Of a stretch of DNA of 64,000 nucleotides, positions 30,983-43,610 are shown in pieces. The position numbers were made by a program, and so were the translations under genes. The DNA lies in the NCBI GenBank assembly GCA_035578175.1, contig JAQMRL010000008.1, positions 59,948,541 through 60,012,540 of the forward strand, written 5' to 3'. Positions within the stretch are counted from its first letter, which is position 1, and each line of letters starts with the position of its first letter. This DNA comes from Catonia carolina. Its lineage: Eukaryota > Arthropoda > Insecta > Hemiptera > Achilidae. The notes beneath the pieces were generated by a model. That model was given only the letters and a program-made list of their open reading frames with translations, did not search any database and was not told the origin of the DNA.

Positions 30983-32132
30983 TGATAATTCGTTAATTTG
31001 ACTATTATCTCCTAATGCTGTTCGTTAGTTTCTAATCCTAAACTTATTTTGTGTAAGTTTTTTTTCTGTCACTGAATTTTTTTTAACGTGTTCACAAATT
31101 TAAAGGGATAGTTGAGTTAAGTTGAAGTGAAATTCCTAAATTTAAACGGTTTTGTCTATGATGTTGCACAAAAAGTTAACGTGCAATATTCCTAAATTAT
31201 CTTTGTTCATAAGATTTCTGGAATTACAGTTTGTTTTTTCTCTTATTCCCATTTTATAATGAAACAAACTGTAACGTGCGGCTTTGAAAATTGGCGCGAT
31301 GAGTGAGTTTTTGTTACTTCAACTTTACTAACTATACTGATGTTGTACAGTGTGGAATGAGAGAGTTAGGGCGAAGAGTGTCGGGATGAGACACCGATAC
31401 GATGAGAGCGGTGTGACGGTGGTTTGTGATTAAACTGTTCGTCGCTACAGAATTAGTTTGTCAGGACTCGGTCGGACTCACAAAGGCTGGATTAAGCCGT
31501 CCCACGAGGTATGTACGTGATGTGCATCTTGGCGCCGAATTCGGTTGGCAGACCTGCGAAAATTCAGTTGACGACTAAAACTAACAAAATGAGTTGGGAA
31601 TTCTGGTATTGTTTTTTATACGTATTTCTCTTTGGATGTAGTTTTTTTACAGTATTATACTGTTACAATATTTGTTGTTTTGTAAACTTTTGTTATTGGA
31701 CTTCAGTATAATTGCGGACGTATTGCTCTGGATTTTAATTCCTCCTGTTCTGTAGTTACAAGTGAATGAACAAATTATTCTGTTGTTACTGTTGAGATAC
31801 ATTTCAAAAACTTTATTATTTATTAACGTGTTATCTTTATAATGATTAAACTCTTTTAAAGCTGTTTAGAATTTAAATTTAATCTTTCTAATTATTTTTA
31901 TAATACATAGAATAATATTAATTTGTCTTTTATAAATTTTTTTCTGCATCTCTGTTCAAACGTAACCAGTTGCTTATTTATATCCTTAATAATCATGGAG
32001 TAAAGTAGTTAAACGTTAGTGCGTAAAATATTTATATAATTTCCGACAACTAACTCAACAACTGGCGGTATGGAAAATTATTTTAGATATGGAATTACTA
32101 CGCCTGTGGACATAATCTACGTTAGTTGCAAT
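30983..32132. other. No gene confirmed; GC-richer island at 31,330-31,600
   Basis: 31330-31600 has more CG dinucleotides than its surroundings and contains CACGAG followed by GTATGTACG near 31504, which resembles a 5' splice site. It could be an untranslated exon, but nothing in the window confirms this. The rest is AT-rich. Confidence 0.35.
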
Positions 32133-32240
32133 AAAAGTTTCTTTTAGATTATCGTTCAAGCTAGGTTCCCTAATAGATTCCTTCGCTATACCTATAAGTG
32201 AACCTAACTTGAACGATAGACTAATCTAAAAGAAACTTTT
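32133..32240. repeat. Snap-back hairpin, about 108 bp
   Basis: AAAAGTTTCTTTTAGATTA begins both ends when read inward, and the pairing continues through TCGTTCAAG(C/T)TAGGTTC with one 4-base bulge, giving a stem of roughly 36 bp around a loop of about 32 bases. No ORF. It could be a very small MITE or a structured RNA; no target-site duplication was evident. Confidence 0.7.
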
Positions 32241-32990
32241 ACACTGTTTAAAATTTAACAAATTTTAAACGTTTTCCTCTTAGTGTTAAATAAAAATATA
32301 TCGAATTATCTTTATGTAGAATCCCCAACGTGAGAGTTCTATGGTTTTTAACAAATAGAAATACTTTATACTGCCAAAAATGCTGAAATTGTATCGTAAT
32401 ATCTGCAGATAATAGTTATTTTACTTTCATATGTTGACAATATTATTTGCGTTTAAAACGAAACAGTATGTGTCGGAAAAGTAAAAGTAGTCATTAAAAT
32501 AATTACTATTTACTGCTGAAATATGTATTCGACTTTTCAAGTTGGTGGTACCGAAGTGTCTATAAGTTTAGAAGTAACCCAATAATATTATATTATAAAA
32601 GAGATCAAATCGTGAAGTTTTTGTATTAATTGACCTTTGTAGGTTAAACCAACGACACTAAAAATCCTATTATAATCTTTGCGCAGATTTTTCTTACTTA
32701 ATTTCAGATGTATGTAGGTTGTTAGTTTAAATATGGATCTCTTCGCATTTATTCTTATAATTAGCGGTTATTTACAACCATACTATCTACGCTTCCAGAT
32801 TTCCATGTCTGTATATTGAACTGTATATTGAACTTAAATACTTCATTTGTACCGTATTCATTGAAATGGTCGTCCAGCGTTGTTAAGACATTAATCTTTC
32901 CACGGATTCGTTTATTCGAACATTTTTTAAATTAAAGCAAGCTGATAAATTCGTCCCAAAAATCATCTTTGGTGCAATTGTTCTACCATT
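32241..32990. other. No gene seen
   Basis: AT-rich DNA; TGTATATTGAAC is tandemly doubled at about 32811-32834. Confidence 0.5.
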
Positions 32991-33293
32991 TGTTGTTTAG
33001 GTCATCATTCGAAAGGCTGGTTTAAAACTCTAGAAGTTTAATTAAGTAAAACGAGGAGTGAGGTGGTATACTTATCAGCATGCAAGGCCCTCTGAAAAGC
33101 ATCTACTTTCCACCCTGCAAATGACACCTTCACTTCATTCACCACAAGGTTTGGCTGTGTAATGAAATTCATTACTCGTAGAGGAGATAACTCTGACTAG
33201 TGTCTTTTACACCTCTTATTTCTTCTGTTCTTAAATGCTTCAGTCATATAAATGGCAGACCATGTGAAAAGAAACAATTATTTTTTGTAGCCC
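32991..33293 (+). repeat. Rep-B copy 3
   Basis: It begins TGTTGTTTAGGTCATCA and contains AAGTAAAACGAGGAGTGAGG, then jumps about 20-25 bases to TATACTTATCAGCATGC (a small internal deletion). It continues through CTTCACTTCATTCACCACA and GACCATGTGAAAAGAAACAA to TTTGTAGCCC. Confidence 0.8.
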
Positions 33294-34252
33294 TAATTTT
33301 ACTATTTATGGTCCTATTAACAGAATGCACTTTTGAACTATACGGAGCACTGCCCTCTATTTAAGTCTCACGCATTCTGAGCTTTGTGTGCACTCTTTTA
33401 TTTGATCAGTCTACTTTATTGGTTGCAGATTTTTGTAATATTTTTTCTTCATAGTACACTATTCTTAAAATATTCAGCATATATTCTATAGAATTTTAGT
33501 GTGATTTTTTCTTAAATTTTTACATAATGTCTTTTTGAAAAGTAGGTTAAATAAAATTTTTATAAAGTTATCGTAATTTACTTTTAAGTTGTAACGTATT
33601 AGAGTATACACACTACAAAGTTTGCGTTAATTAAACCAAATTAGGTTGAAAACAAATTAGAAAAACGTGAGTTAAAATTTAATTAAACGATTGTAAATTC
33701 CACGTTTTATTACAGAATATTCTGAAATAGTGTATTTCGCTAATGTACTCAACGTAGTTTGTAATATAGTATTTTGCAGTAATGAGGTTTAAAGTAGACA
33801 ATACAATAATCATATACGTTCAGTGTATTTTTTCTAATTATTTATATAAATTCCAGTTTGTTTTGTATATTTTGTTTTTGTATTTTGTTTCGAAATTTAT
33901 GACTAATTTTAATGTGCATGAATGGTACCAGAAAATTTTAAACACAACGAATCAAGAACAGGGTACAGAAATGTTTTTACTGAACAGAAATTTGACATAT
34001 CTTATTAATTTTTTGGCTGTTTGCTGGCTGTGATAATCTTTTTATTTTGTGATTCTTAGCCAGAAGTAAATTTGTTAAAGGTTATTAATTGTCTGTGTAT
34101 GTTGTTTTTTGTAGAACATAAAATCTATTGCAACTTGCTTGGATTTAAAACCGAGCTGTTCTTATTGCTTACCTTATTAGGAGCTCACGAACTCTTATTT
34201 TGGACCCCTTTTCTAACTAAGTTAGATTTTAATAAACTAAATTATGGTAATT
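33294..34252. other. No gene seen
   Basis: AT-rich DNA; several T-rich openings look like random translations. Confidence 0.5.
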
Positions 34253-35128
34253 AAAAATCTGGTGTGAAACATTCACACGACTTTCTCTTGTTAATGGAAA
34301 TAATGAACAATATAGGCTACCTAACATTAGTAATAAAACATTAGAAATAAACAAAAAATTAACCTCGAAAAACATGATCTTATTTTAATCACTCTTTCAC
34401 GCTAAAGTATCCTCTGTAGAGAAAAGCTTTGAATAAAAGTTGTAGATCTTTTAATTTCCTATAAATTTTATTACAATGTAGGCCCTACTATTGTCGTAAA
34501 GTGCACACTAAGGCTGAAATCTTAAAAAAACCATGTTTTACAGATTTTCATGGAAAAAACAACAGAAAATCACTAATGACCGCTAAACTAAGCGTTATAC
34601 AAAAAATTGTTTGAAATAAAAGTTTTTAAAATTATTTAAAAAAAGGTTTTAAAATTTTCTATAATTTGATATATATTTTTGCGCTATTAAGGCCGTAATC
34701 TTTAAAAAAAACTTTTTTTTTCTACGAGAGCACAGCCTCGCCGAGAATTTTAGCAGATATGGCGCCTACGATATCTCGTAGAATATACAAACAATGGTAA
34801 ATGAGGCAATTTTTAATGAATCGTATAAGCCATTTTTGAAAAAATCGGAAAGAAGTGAAAAATGACACGAATAAACTACTATTTCCGGTTGACCGATTTG
34901 ATGAATGTTCGTGTTGGGTCTTCTAGTAGTACGTAACTTAAGTTTCAAGTTTCAACTTCGTACGATGTTCCGTTTGATATTTTGTTTACGCGCGCGCGCG
35001 CACACACACAGACCAATCGCTAAAAACATGTTTTTTGGGCTCAGGGGGTCCGAAAACGTGTAGATCCGGTGAAAACTCGATTTTGAAAATTTGACATGAA
35101 AACAATATAGGCAAGAAAAAGTAAAAAT
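34253..35128 (+). repeat. Rep-A copy 6, near full length
   Basis: It starts AAAAATCTGGTGTGAAACAT and ACTTTCTCTTG, then shows a shortened 5' part, both units of the duplicated block, GGCGCCTACGATATC, CCGGTTGACCG, a CG/CA tract, CCAATCGCTAAAAACATG and GTGTAGATCCGGTGAAAACT. It ends AATATAGGCAAGAAAAAGTA with about 20 bases missing just before the end. The flanks contain GTAATTA on both sides (34247 and 35130), a possible but unproven target-site duplication. Confidence 0.82.
34988..35010. repeat. (CG)n(CA)n microsatellite inside Rep-A copy 6
   Basis: Six CG units followed by about five CA units at the fixed Rep-A site. Confidence 0.9.
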
Positions 35129-36066
35129 AAGTAATTATAAATTATAGTTTGCAATACAATTTATACTGAGAATTAGCAATTATACTCAATTAATGTTGTG
35201 CAGCATCGATTAATTTATATAGTTATTATATTTGAAAATATGATTTAATATCTCAGAACGTATAATTTTAGTGATAAATTGTTTGTTATAATCATTAATA
35301 TAATGGAAATGGTTTCCGTAATGATACTGCAATTAACATTATTTTGATTAATCATATATTAAAAAAATTTGATGATGTCGCGTATCAATTTCCATTGAAA
35401 ATTAAAAAGATTTTTGTAAATCATTCGTCATTTGTGAATATGGTACTTTTTTAATATGTATTCAGAATACAGTATAATAATTAATGAGAAATATAATTAA
35501 TTATATTATTGAAGTATAATTACTGAATAATTTTATTGTTTTTAAATTACATGAGAATCGAGGGATGTATTTAAAAAATACTTTTTGTTTTGTTTCTGAT
35601 ATAAGTTAATTAACTTTGAAAAGTATAAATTTTGTGTGTAAAAATTAATTAGTTGTAAATATTGTTGGGAAAGCAAAATATGTTGGGAGAAATAATTGAA
35701 TATCGTTATAAAAAAATGTATTTAACAATACGGGTGCGGTATAATTTTTGTTTTCTTTTTATTTTGTGGTTAATATTTTTTCTATGCAATACTGTCATGA
35801 ACTTCTGATTATCTTGTATGTAAAACTGATTCGGTACCCGGAAATTAATTACATGATTGTTGAAAATTGTACGGTTAATTGGCAATATATTTTATTTATG
35901 AAGTATCGATAATTTAATCTATACATTGTAAAAGGATAAGGAAGTTTCCACAAAGTTCCGTCTCAGCCCCAACGTGACGAGTCTGGTCAGTCGTTTCTAA
36001 AATCGTACGTATTTGCCATTACCCATTGCATTTTGCTTTTCAATTCCCGACTAAGTCAAAAAATAT
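35129..36066. other. No gene seen
   Basis: Very AT-rich DNA with no recognised elements. Confidence 0.5.
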
Positions 36067-36779
36067 AAAAATTCGGTGTGAAATACTTACACGACTTTCC
36101 TTGCCGCTGTAAATGATTAAAACTACTCTGATTATTAATGACTGAAAGATGCTAAATGAAAATAAAACTCTGTTGGACTTTGAAATACGGAAAATCACTA
36201 ATTGAAGCTCAAGTAAGCGCTTTAGAAGAAAATGGTTAAATAAAGTTAAAGGTTTTTAAAATTTTTCTATACCTTACTGCGTTAAAATACTTTTTCCGTA
36301 AAATGCATATGAAGGCCATTAAACGTAAAAAAAACACTTTTTTCTACGTGAGGACAACCCGCACGAATTTCAGCAGTCATGGAATATACCATATCTTGTA
36401 CAGATAAATAATGTAGTAATTCAAGGATGTAAAAAAGATTCTTGGATAAAATTGAAAAAAAAATCATTTAAGAAAATCGCAAAAAGGTAAAAATTTCACG
36501 AATAACCCATTACTTCTGGTCCACCGATTTTGATAAAAATATTTATGTCGGGTATTCATATGGTACTTAACTTGAAGTTTCAATTTTGAACGATATTCCG
36601 TTTTTGTGGTATTTTATTTACAGACATACCTGTACACTCAGACCGACCGGTAAAAACATGTTTTTGGGTTCTGAGGCGTGAAAACGTGTAATTCTGGGGA
36701 AAACTAGTTTTCGAAAAATCTATATAAAACAATTCTTTCCTTCTCTATGTATTCATATAGGGCAAAAGAAAGTAAAATA
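36067..36779 (+). repeat. Rep-A copy 7, internally shortened
   Basis: It starts AAAATTCGGTGTGAAATACT and CGACTTTCCTTGCC and ends TATTCATATAGGGCAAAAGA. Only one unit of the central block remains (AAATGCATATGAAGGCC). The microsatellite site is a degenerate CAGACATACCTGTACACTCA. More diverged than most copies. Confidence 0.78.
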
Positions 36780-37533
36780 ATGTTTTATAATGTTTGTTAA
36801 ATTGCCGCAACGAAGCCGTGTTTATTTCGTGTTCTACAGAAAGACTACGTGTTGCAGTTGTGCGGACGTTTTCTTTATTTCGATGAAATTATAATGTTTT
36901 AGAAAATCAAGGAAACTTTTATTGTTCGCTCACCAATTTGAAGATAATATACATTTGTAAGCGTAGAAAACGAAAATGTCACTATCCAGCCGGTGTTTTA
37001 AGTTCCTTTTTATTATTTATTCAGGTGTACACTCTAGTATAAGTAAAGCAAACTTATTTTTTTCTGAATCTACATCAAAAATTAGGTCAGCAATGCGGTT
37101 TCCATTTTTCGTTTTTACCCGTTTAATCATGTATAATTTTTATTCTATTCACTTTGTCTTTGGAACCTGTATTGACATATTATTTTTGTTTTTGTCCCAT
37201 TGTTTCGTCGAATTTGCTATTAGCATTGGATTTTCTTTATTATATTTTCCTCCTATACTAACCCACTCCTGAGTTTCTGACAAGCGCTTTGGATTACTTA
37301 TGATGTTACATTCATTTAAAATTGATATTTATAAATATCGAATCGTTTTGTTTAATGCGGTTTCTGCTTATTTTGTTGAAATTTAAATGATTAAAAAAAC
37401 TTGACGAACCTTCCGGTTCGTCAAGTTAAGATTATAACTGTACAAATCTAGAACTACTCAGAGAATATTTTCGGTTGTTTGTGACTTCTATTTGTAAACA
37501 TTTGAGTACTTTTATAATGTATGGAGTTTTTTT
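36780..37533. other. No gene seen; perfect hairpin at 37,398-37,427
   Basis: AT-rich DNA apart from the inverted repeat listed separately. Confidence 0.5.
37398..37427. repeat. Perfect 13-bp inverted repeat with TTCC loop
   Basis: AACTTGACGAACC, a TTCC loop, then GGTTCGTCAAGTT: a perfect, GC-moderate stem in very AT-rich DNA, preceded by a run of seven As. Function unknown. Confidence 0.9.
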
Positions 37534-38448
37534 AGTTTCCCTTGCTTGTATGAATATATAGGAAGGAAAGTATTGTTTTCATGTCGATTTTTCGAAATTG
37601 AGTTTCCACCGGATATACACGTTTTCAGACCCCCTGAACCTGAAAAACATGTTTTTAGCGATTTGTCCTGTGTGTGAACAGAATATCTCAAGAACGGAAC
37701 ATTGTACGAACTTAAAACTTGAAACTTAAGTTATTAGTATCTAAATACTGCTACCGGATTCGACGCGAACATTTTCATCAAAATCGGTCAACCGGAAGTA
37801 GTAGTTTATTTGTGTCATTTTTCACTTTTTTGCGATTTTCTCAAAACCGACTCCTACGATTTTTTTAAAAATCGCCTCATTTACTAAAATTTTTATTCTC
37901 TACAAGACAGAGTAAGCGCCTTGTCTGCTAAAATTTTACAGTTGTAAATAAAGAATTAAAGAGGGAAAAATGTATTTTAGCCCAAAATAATTAAAGTTGT
38001 AAAACATTTTAAATCCTACACCTTTTATTTCAAACATTTTTTTTGTATACCGCTTAGTTTAGCGGTAATTAGTGATTTTCTATTTTATTTTCATGAAAAT
38101 CTGTAAAATAATCGATATTTAAAGATTTCAATTTAACCATTGAACGACAGAAGTGTATGTAAGAACATTTATAGGAAATTAAAAGATTTACAACTTTTAT
38201 GTGAAAAATTTTTCTCTACAGAGGGTTAAGCTCTAGTTAAGCGTGAAAGAGTGATTTTCCCTATTACGAAGCCAAACTGAGGTTGATTTTCATTTTGCAT
38301 CATTCAATCATGATAAAAACTAGGTTATGTTTTTTGAGGTTAGGTTTTTTGTTTATTTCTAATGTTTTATAACTAATGTTAGGTTATATTGTTAATTATT
38401 TGCATTGGCAAGAGAAAGTTGTATGAGTGTTTTATACCAGATATTTTA
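37534..38448 (-). repeat. Rep-A copy 8, near full length
   Basis: On the + strand it runs from AGTTTCCCTTGCTTGTATGA through GTTTTCAGACCCCCTGAACC, a short TGTGTGTGAACAG site, CCGGAAGTAGTAGTTTATT, both central units and TTGAGGTTAG to the outer 5' end, GTGTTTTATACCAGATATTTT. About 915 bp. With copy 7 it forms an inverted pair 0.75 kb apart. Confidence 0.85.
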
Positions 38449-40451
38449 TTTTATTTCTGTAATTTAAAGAACAATGTTTAATTCACTAGTTTGTGTACTT
38501 TTTGGCAAAAAAAAAACATTGTTTATTTTATTAGGTAATGAGAACAATTTTATTGAAATTATTTTGTTATCATAACGAATTTTTTGTTTTTGTTTCAGGT
38601 AAGGCATGCCTTACAGTACGTATCATAAAATATTCTCCTAATTTGGCACCGAGATTTACACTTCTATTATAGACTACGTCAATTGTTGTTTGAGAATATA
38701 TTTATAAGAAGTTCAGCTTCATAGAGGACAGGGTATGTCTACGTAACATTTAAAATTAAACATAATATTGATTTAATTATTGTTTACTGCAGTTTACGAT
38801 CATTTTAATTACTAACTGGCCAATGGATATAAATTCACCTAATGAATTCTCAGTAACATCATTGTACAGTACTAGAACAGATTTTTGTAGTAAGAACCTT
38901 ATAATAACGGGCTTGTATAATTTGATTTATTTCAATTTGTTTACAGAATTTTGTCTCTTTCTTATTAAAGTGGTGACTGCAATCAGAAAACTGACTCTGA
39001 CCGTCTCCCACAAGCCCTATCTACACCTTTATTTTTTTCAGTTCTGTGCCTCAGTGCTTCGAAGTTTTTTCTGGGAGCATCTGTTCGCTCCATCTCCTGT
39101 ACTCACTGACTTTAGTATTTATTGTTCGACTTCCAGTCCTACATTTGACAATGTACTGAGGTTATTAGAGTTAATAAAGTAATTTTTTGACAAAATTTTT
39201 TAAGACACGGAAGTCGGTTCTTTTGGGCACTTTTGCATTCATTATGAGTTTTTAATGTATGTCTTAGAGTTTGTAAACCATTGGATTCCATCAGAAGGTT
39301 TCTTATGGAAAGATTATAGCTACAAAAATTTTATTATAGAGATCAATTTTCGTTAAAAGATATGTGAGAATATGATGAGATATATGTTGAATGTGAGTGT
39401 CCTATGCGTATCCTTGTGAGGCTGATATCATGTTTTTTGTGTCGTGTAATATCGGTTGTTGAGCAAAAATGTTGTATTTTTGTAGTTATTCAAACGTTTT
39501 GGAAATAAACTTTTTCGGTTTTTTGAATATAATATATATAATGTTTTTAAATCAACTTCCTAAACTGCTCGGTGTCATCCTGTGCTAATTGTACTTTTAA
39601 TTTTATTATAAATTTCACACATTTACATTGAATAATGTCATGACAGTTTTGTACACGGCTTTTATTTTGTTAGTTGAATACTGCTCGAATATTGTACATT
39701 TTAATTTGACTCTTGTTTTCTTTTTTTGAACAATGAAAACCAAGTCTATGTTGATTTACGAGTCTAGTTATTATGTTTGATGCAGCAAACGTTCAGTCCA
39801 TACTATTATCGTACAACCGTCATATATTTATTCTCTACTACCGTATTTATATGCGGCTCGTTCTCTTTTCTCGTTCTCATTTACATTTAAACTACTACTC
39901 TTTCCACTTCAACCATATTTCCTCAACTACACTACTTTTTTGTGTTATTATTCTTCTTATTGTCTTACACGTAAAACTTCATAAATGTTATTTTAGTTTC
40001 GTGTTTTATTCAAAAACGTCATCGTTTTTATCTCATATAATTATATTGTTATTAAAAACCAATAGTTTTTTTCATAAAATAAAGTTATTCTTTTCTCACT
40101 GTTTACTTGCATTAAGTCAAGGATATATAATTTTTCAGCTTATTTAAAATTCAGGAGTTCACATTCCACTTCATAAAAATTGTCCACTTATATATTTTAA
40201 AAACTCACAAATTCCACACACATAAACAGCTAAATATCTCAGATTACAACAAAATTACTACTTTTACGATTGAATTGATTACAAATTTGGACTAGCGCTC
40301 GGTAAGGGAAGGGGAACGGCGTTGCACGTTGACCGCCCTGGCCTAATATACACTTCGTTAACCAACTTCAAAACCAATATTAAGGTACTGATACTCTGGT
40401 TACGAGAGAAACAAATTATTTATAGTAATATTTTTACATAATATATATTTT
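38449..40451. other. No gene seen; palindrome after a T-rich AG
   Basis: GTAAGGCATGCCTTAC (38599-38614) is a perfect 16-bp palindrome right after TTTTTGTTTTTGTTTCAG, which by itself resembles a splice acceptor. Two longer open frames (38823-39182 and 39773-40147, +) are T-rich, hydrophobic, without recognisable domains, and look like chance openings. Confidence 0.45.
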
Positions 40452-40647
40452 TATTTATTTATTTATATATTTAACGTCGCATCAACTGCAACGGTCATTA
40501 GCGACGACGTTGGAGTGTAACTGTTTACAATGGAGGATGAAATGATTTTTTGTAACGTATGAAAATATGCCGTGCCTGAGTAGGATTCGAACCCTCGACC
40601 GCATGATGAGAGGCGAGCACGTTACCGACTACGCCAATGCGGCCGGC
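40452..40647 (-). mobile_element. SINE-1: tRNA-derived SINE
   Basis: Read on the minus strand it has a tRNA-like head: TGGCGTAGTCGG fits the Pol III A box and GGTTCGAATCC is a perfect B box, spaced as in a tRNA. The head is followed by a tRNA-unrelated body in which AACGTCG and CGACGTT pair around GCTAATGACCGTTGCAGTTG, and a tail of A/T-rich AAATA repeats. At about 196 bp it has the architecture of a functional SINE unit. It should be transcribed by RNA polymerase III and moved by a LINE. A similar AT-rich word flanks both sides, but I could not fix a clean target-site duplication. Confidence 0.9.
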
Positions 40648-41931
40648 ATGATAAAAATTTTATTATATATTTTTAAATATAAATTTTAACATGGAAGGTA
40701 AATAAATATTTTTCTTTCATGAGAGCATGTTCCTTTTTAACATTTAATAGGAGTTTTAAATTTTCGGTTTTCCTAGATATAATTTAAAAATACGCATGGC
40801 AGTTTAATAAGGAAAGGTATATAAACAGTATATATATTTTTAAGTGTAGGTAATTCCCTTAGGAGGAGGTGGTAAAACACAAATGATTTAGGTTTTTATT
40901 CAGTTCCGATGGAAAAAAATCCCAAATTTTTCCTCTCTAGGTGATCAGGAAAGTAAAAAATTAGTGATGAATGATTCAAAGAAGTCAAGATTGCGGATTA
41001 AAGTGATTCAATCCTTTGAGATTCTTATAAATCGAGAGATTTTGAGAATTGGTTAAGTGGATAAGGTGACGAATAAGGAAATGTTATAAGTGATGAGACA
41101 GCTTTGAGATTTAAAGAATTGCAAAACAGTGCAAACTGAAAACTTCGATCACGTAGTGTATCAACCGAAAAAATGTCAACTTCTGCAACATTTTTCAAGA
41201 AAACATTGAGACGAGACTGTTCGGATGAGTAAAAACATTTCGACATTGTGACTTTTGAAGAAGAAAAATTCAGTTGGTACAAAATTGTATTTTCTCATGA
41301 ATAAACCCAGTCATATTTTTCTAAATTACTCACTGATTAATCTTGAAATTTAAATTAACAATTTACCGTAAAATATTTAATTAATTTGATTAACTATTCA
41401 GGGCTGTATTCACTGATTGAACGGCTGTATTTGCGTTTGTTTACAATTAGGTGTTTTGTTTGTTTAAACAATGAATTGAATTGTTTGTGTTTCTATTGTC
41501 ATGTATGTTGAAACATTTTACCATTTTTAAGTCATTGGATTAACTGGCTTGTTTTCCTCTTGAAACGTGTCTATGAATTAAATAGTTCACCATAGGTTTA
41601 TTGTAAAGGTCATTGTATTCTGTTTCAACTGAACTTTCGTGTTATGTGAAGGTCATAATTAATTTGAGATAAATTAATGCATATAACAATCTCAGTGTTT
41701 TTTTAATTAGTCAAAAATTTCGTATTGTTTATGTTATGGAAATGTGAAATTATCTTATGGTATACCACTTCCATATTAATAGAATGTTTATCTTTTTTAC
41801 TTGGATTTATGTATGAGAATCAATTAAAACTCGATAAGTTTGAGCCCTGCTCATCTGACATCCGGTTGCATCGGACCCTCCTCCATATTAATATTTGATA
41901 TGTTACATTTTAATATGCACAGTAATACTTA
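40648..41931. other. No gene seen
   Basis: AT-rich unassigned DNA. Confidence 0.5.
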
Positions 41932-42338
41932 TTACTTTCTCTTGCCTATATGAATATATAGGAAGGAAAGTATTGTTTACATGTCGATTATTCGAAATCG
42001 AGTTTTCACCGGATCTACACGTTTTCAGACCCCCTGAACCCAAAAACATGTTTTTAGCGATTGGTCTTCTTTAGGAAATTAAAAGATCTACAACTTTTAT
42101 TTAAAGCATTTTTCTCAACAGAGGTTAGTAAGCGTGATAGAGTGATTTTTCGTATTTTTAAGCCAAGTTGAGGTTGATTTTCATTTTGTATCATTCACTC
42201 ATGATTAAAATTAGGTTATGTTTATTGAGGTTAAATTTTTTTGTTTATTTCTAATGTTTTATTACTAACATGAGGTTATATTGGTAATTATTTGCATTGG
42301 CAAAAGAAAGTTGTGTCAGTGTTTCACACCAGATTTTT
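41932..42338 (-). repeat. Rep-A copy 9, internally deleted
   Basis: The 3' end (TTACTTTCTCTTGCCTATAT through TTTTTAGCGATTGGTCT) is joined directly to unit 1 of the central block (AAATTAAAAGATCTACAAC), so about half the element, including the microsatellite site, is gone. The outer 5' end, GTGTTTCACACCAGATTTTT, is intact. Confidence 0.82.
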
Positions 42339-43264
42339 TGTCTAATTTTTATTGCAGTATCGTACATTGAACTGCACAATATCCGTGTACGACGAGTAAT
42401 GATATTTAAATGGCGGTGGGGGATTTTACTTTAAGGAGAAGAGGTACCCAGTGGTGCATTCTCCGTTTATAACTACGGGTGTTGTCCTTTATTCAGACCA
42501 AGAGGTCTCTACTCCATTTACGCTTAAAACGTCGCATAGTTGGAAAGTTAGTCGTAGCTAGATCACGGGCTAATTGGTTTGGATGATCATCTAGTCGTTC
42601 GTGAAATTTACTATAGAAGGACGCGGTTAGTAGCCTACTTAATTAGTACTTGATACTTTAATTAGTACTTAATTCTAACTCATGAACTTCAGATATTTTG
42701 TGGGAACGAATTCACGGAAATTTTACATGTACGAGTTTATTTAAAAAAATGCTATTAAATAAATACGTATTTATTGGTATAAACTTACTTATATTTAATA
42801 CTCTTAGTGATTATCTACGGTAATTACAATAGAGAAATTAAAGGCCATCAGGTAAACATTATGAAACTGATTTGGTATCAAGAGACTGATTCGTTCTTCG
42901 AAGACCAAATTCATTTGAAGTGGCTTAAATTCTCCTCTTGAAGGAAATACTGAGGAAAAATAATAGTTTTTATGTATTTTATATTATAATAATAACAGTT
43001 TTTATTTTACAGTTTATTTTTGTGTATGTTTTCCTACTGGCTTAAATAGTAATACAATTTAACTCTTTTACTTTACTTCGTTATTTTGAACGAGTCTAAT
43101 TCGTAATGACCAAATTTGAAAAAAAATTAATGCGAACATAAAACCAGTTACCGTGATTTTAATAAATTAAATTAAAGTTCATTTTGACAAAGTTTTACTA
43201 TTCACTAAATAAATGATAAAGAAAATAGTAAGTATTAAAAAAAACAAAGTTGGACCAAAAATTA
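42339..43264. other. No gene seen
   Basis: AT-rich unassigned DNA. Confidence 0.5.
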
Positions 43265-43610
43265 TACAATAAAACCAGATGAGGAAAAAGAGAATTACTT
43301 TCTTTGGACATCTCTTGAGGATTGACTCCACCAGAATCTCCATACAAATCATCAACTTTTTCCTAAACAGAAAATCTTAGCCCCACTGAATGAAAGAAAT
43401 TGAACAGGAAATGAACGAAATCCAAATCTCACATAAGGACCTGAATAGAAAACTCGGAAATTACTACAAACTGAAAAACACAGGACTTTACCAGAAGAGA
43501 TTGACCAAACGACAGAAAATCGTGTATTCCGACGAAGATCGCCAGAAGAGATCAGAAAGATTGAAGGAATACTAGAGAGAAATCAAGGTAAAAACGCCAG
43601 GAAATTATTC
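43265..43610 (+). pseudogene. LINE ORF2 C-terminal remnant
   Basis: The + strand reads MRKKRITFFGHLLRID, the FFGHLLRM block of insect endonuclease-reverse transcriptases, then FFLNRKS, a stop, and an open stretch at 43390-43575 with KEIEQEMNEIQI and a basic end EDRQKRSERLKEY, which resembles the RSERMKxYW tail of the same group. A matching end is on the other strand at 20650-20905. No RT catalytic motif is present, so this is a 3' relic. Confidence 0.6.

Noticed and set aside
34247..35136. GTAATTA on both sides of Rep-A copy 6 as a target-site duplication
   Set aside because: Seven AT-rich bases are easily shared by chance here, and other Rep-A copies did not show a matching duplication, so it is noted but not claimed.
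38823..40147. T-rich open frames of 119 and 124 codons
   Set aside because: Hydrophobic, low-complexity translations of T-rich DNA with no domain, promoter or repeat context to support a gene.
40567..40647. Possible functional tRNA gene on the minus strand
   Set aside because: The A and B boxes are good, but the sequence does not close into an acceptor stem and continues into a SINE body and A/T-rich tail, so it is a SINE head.
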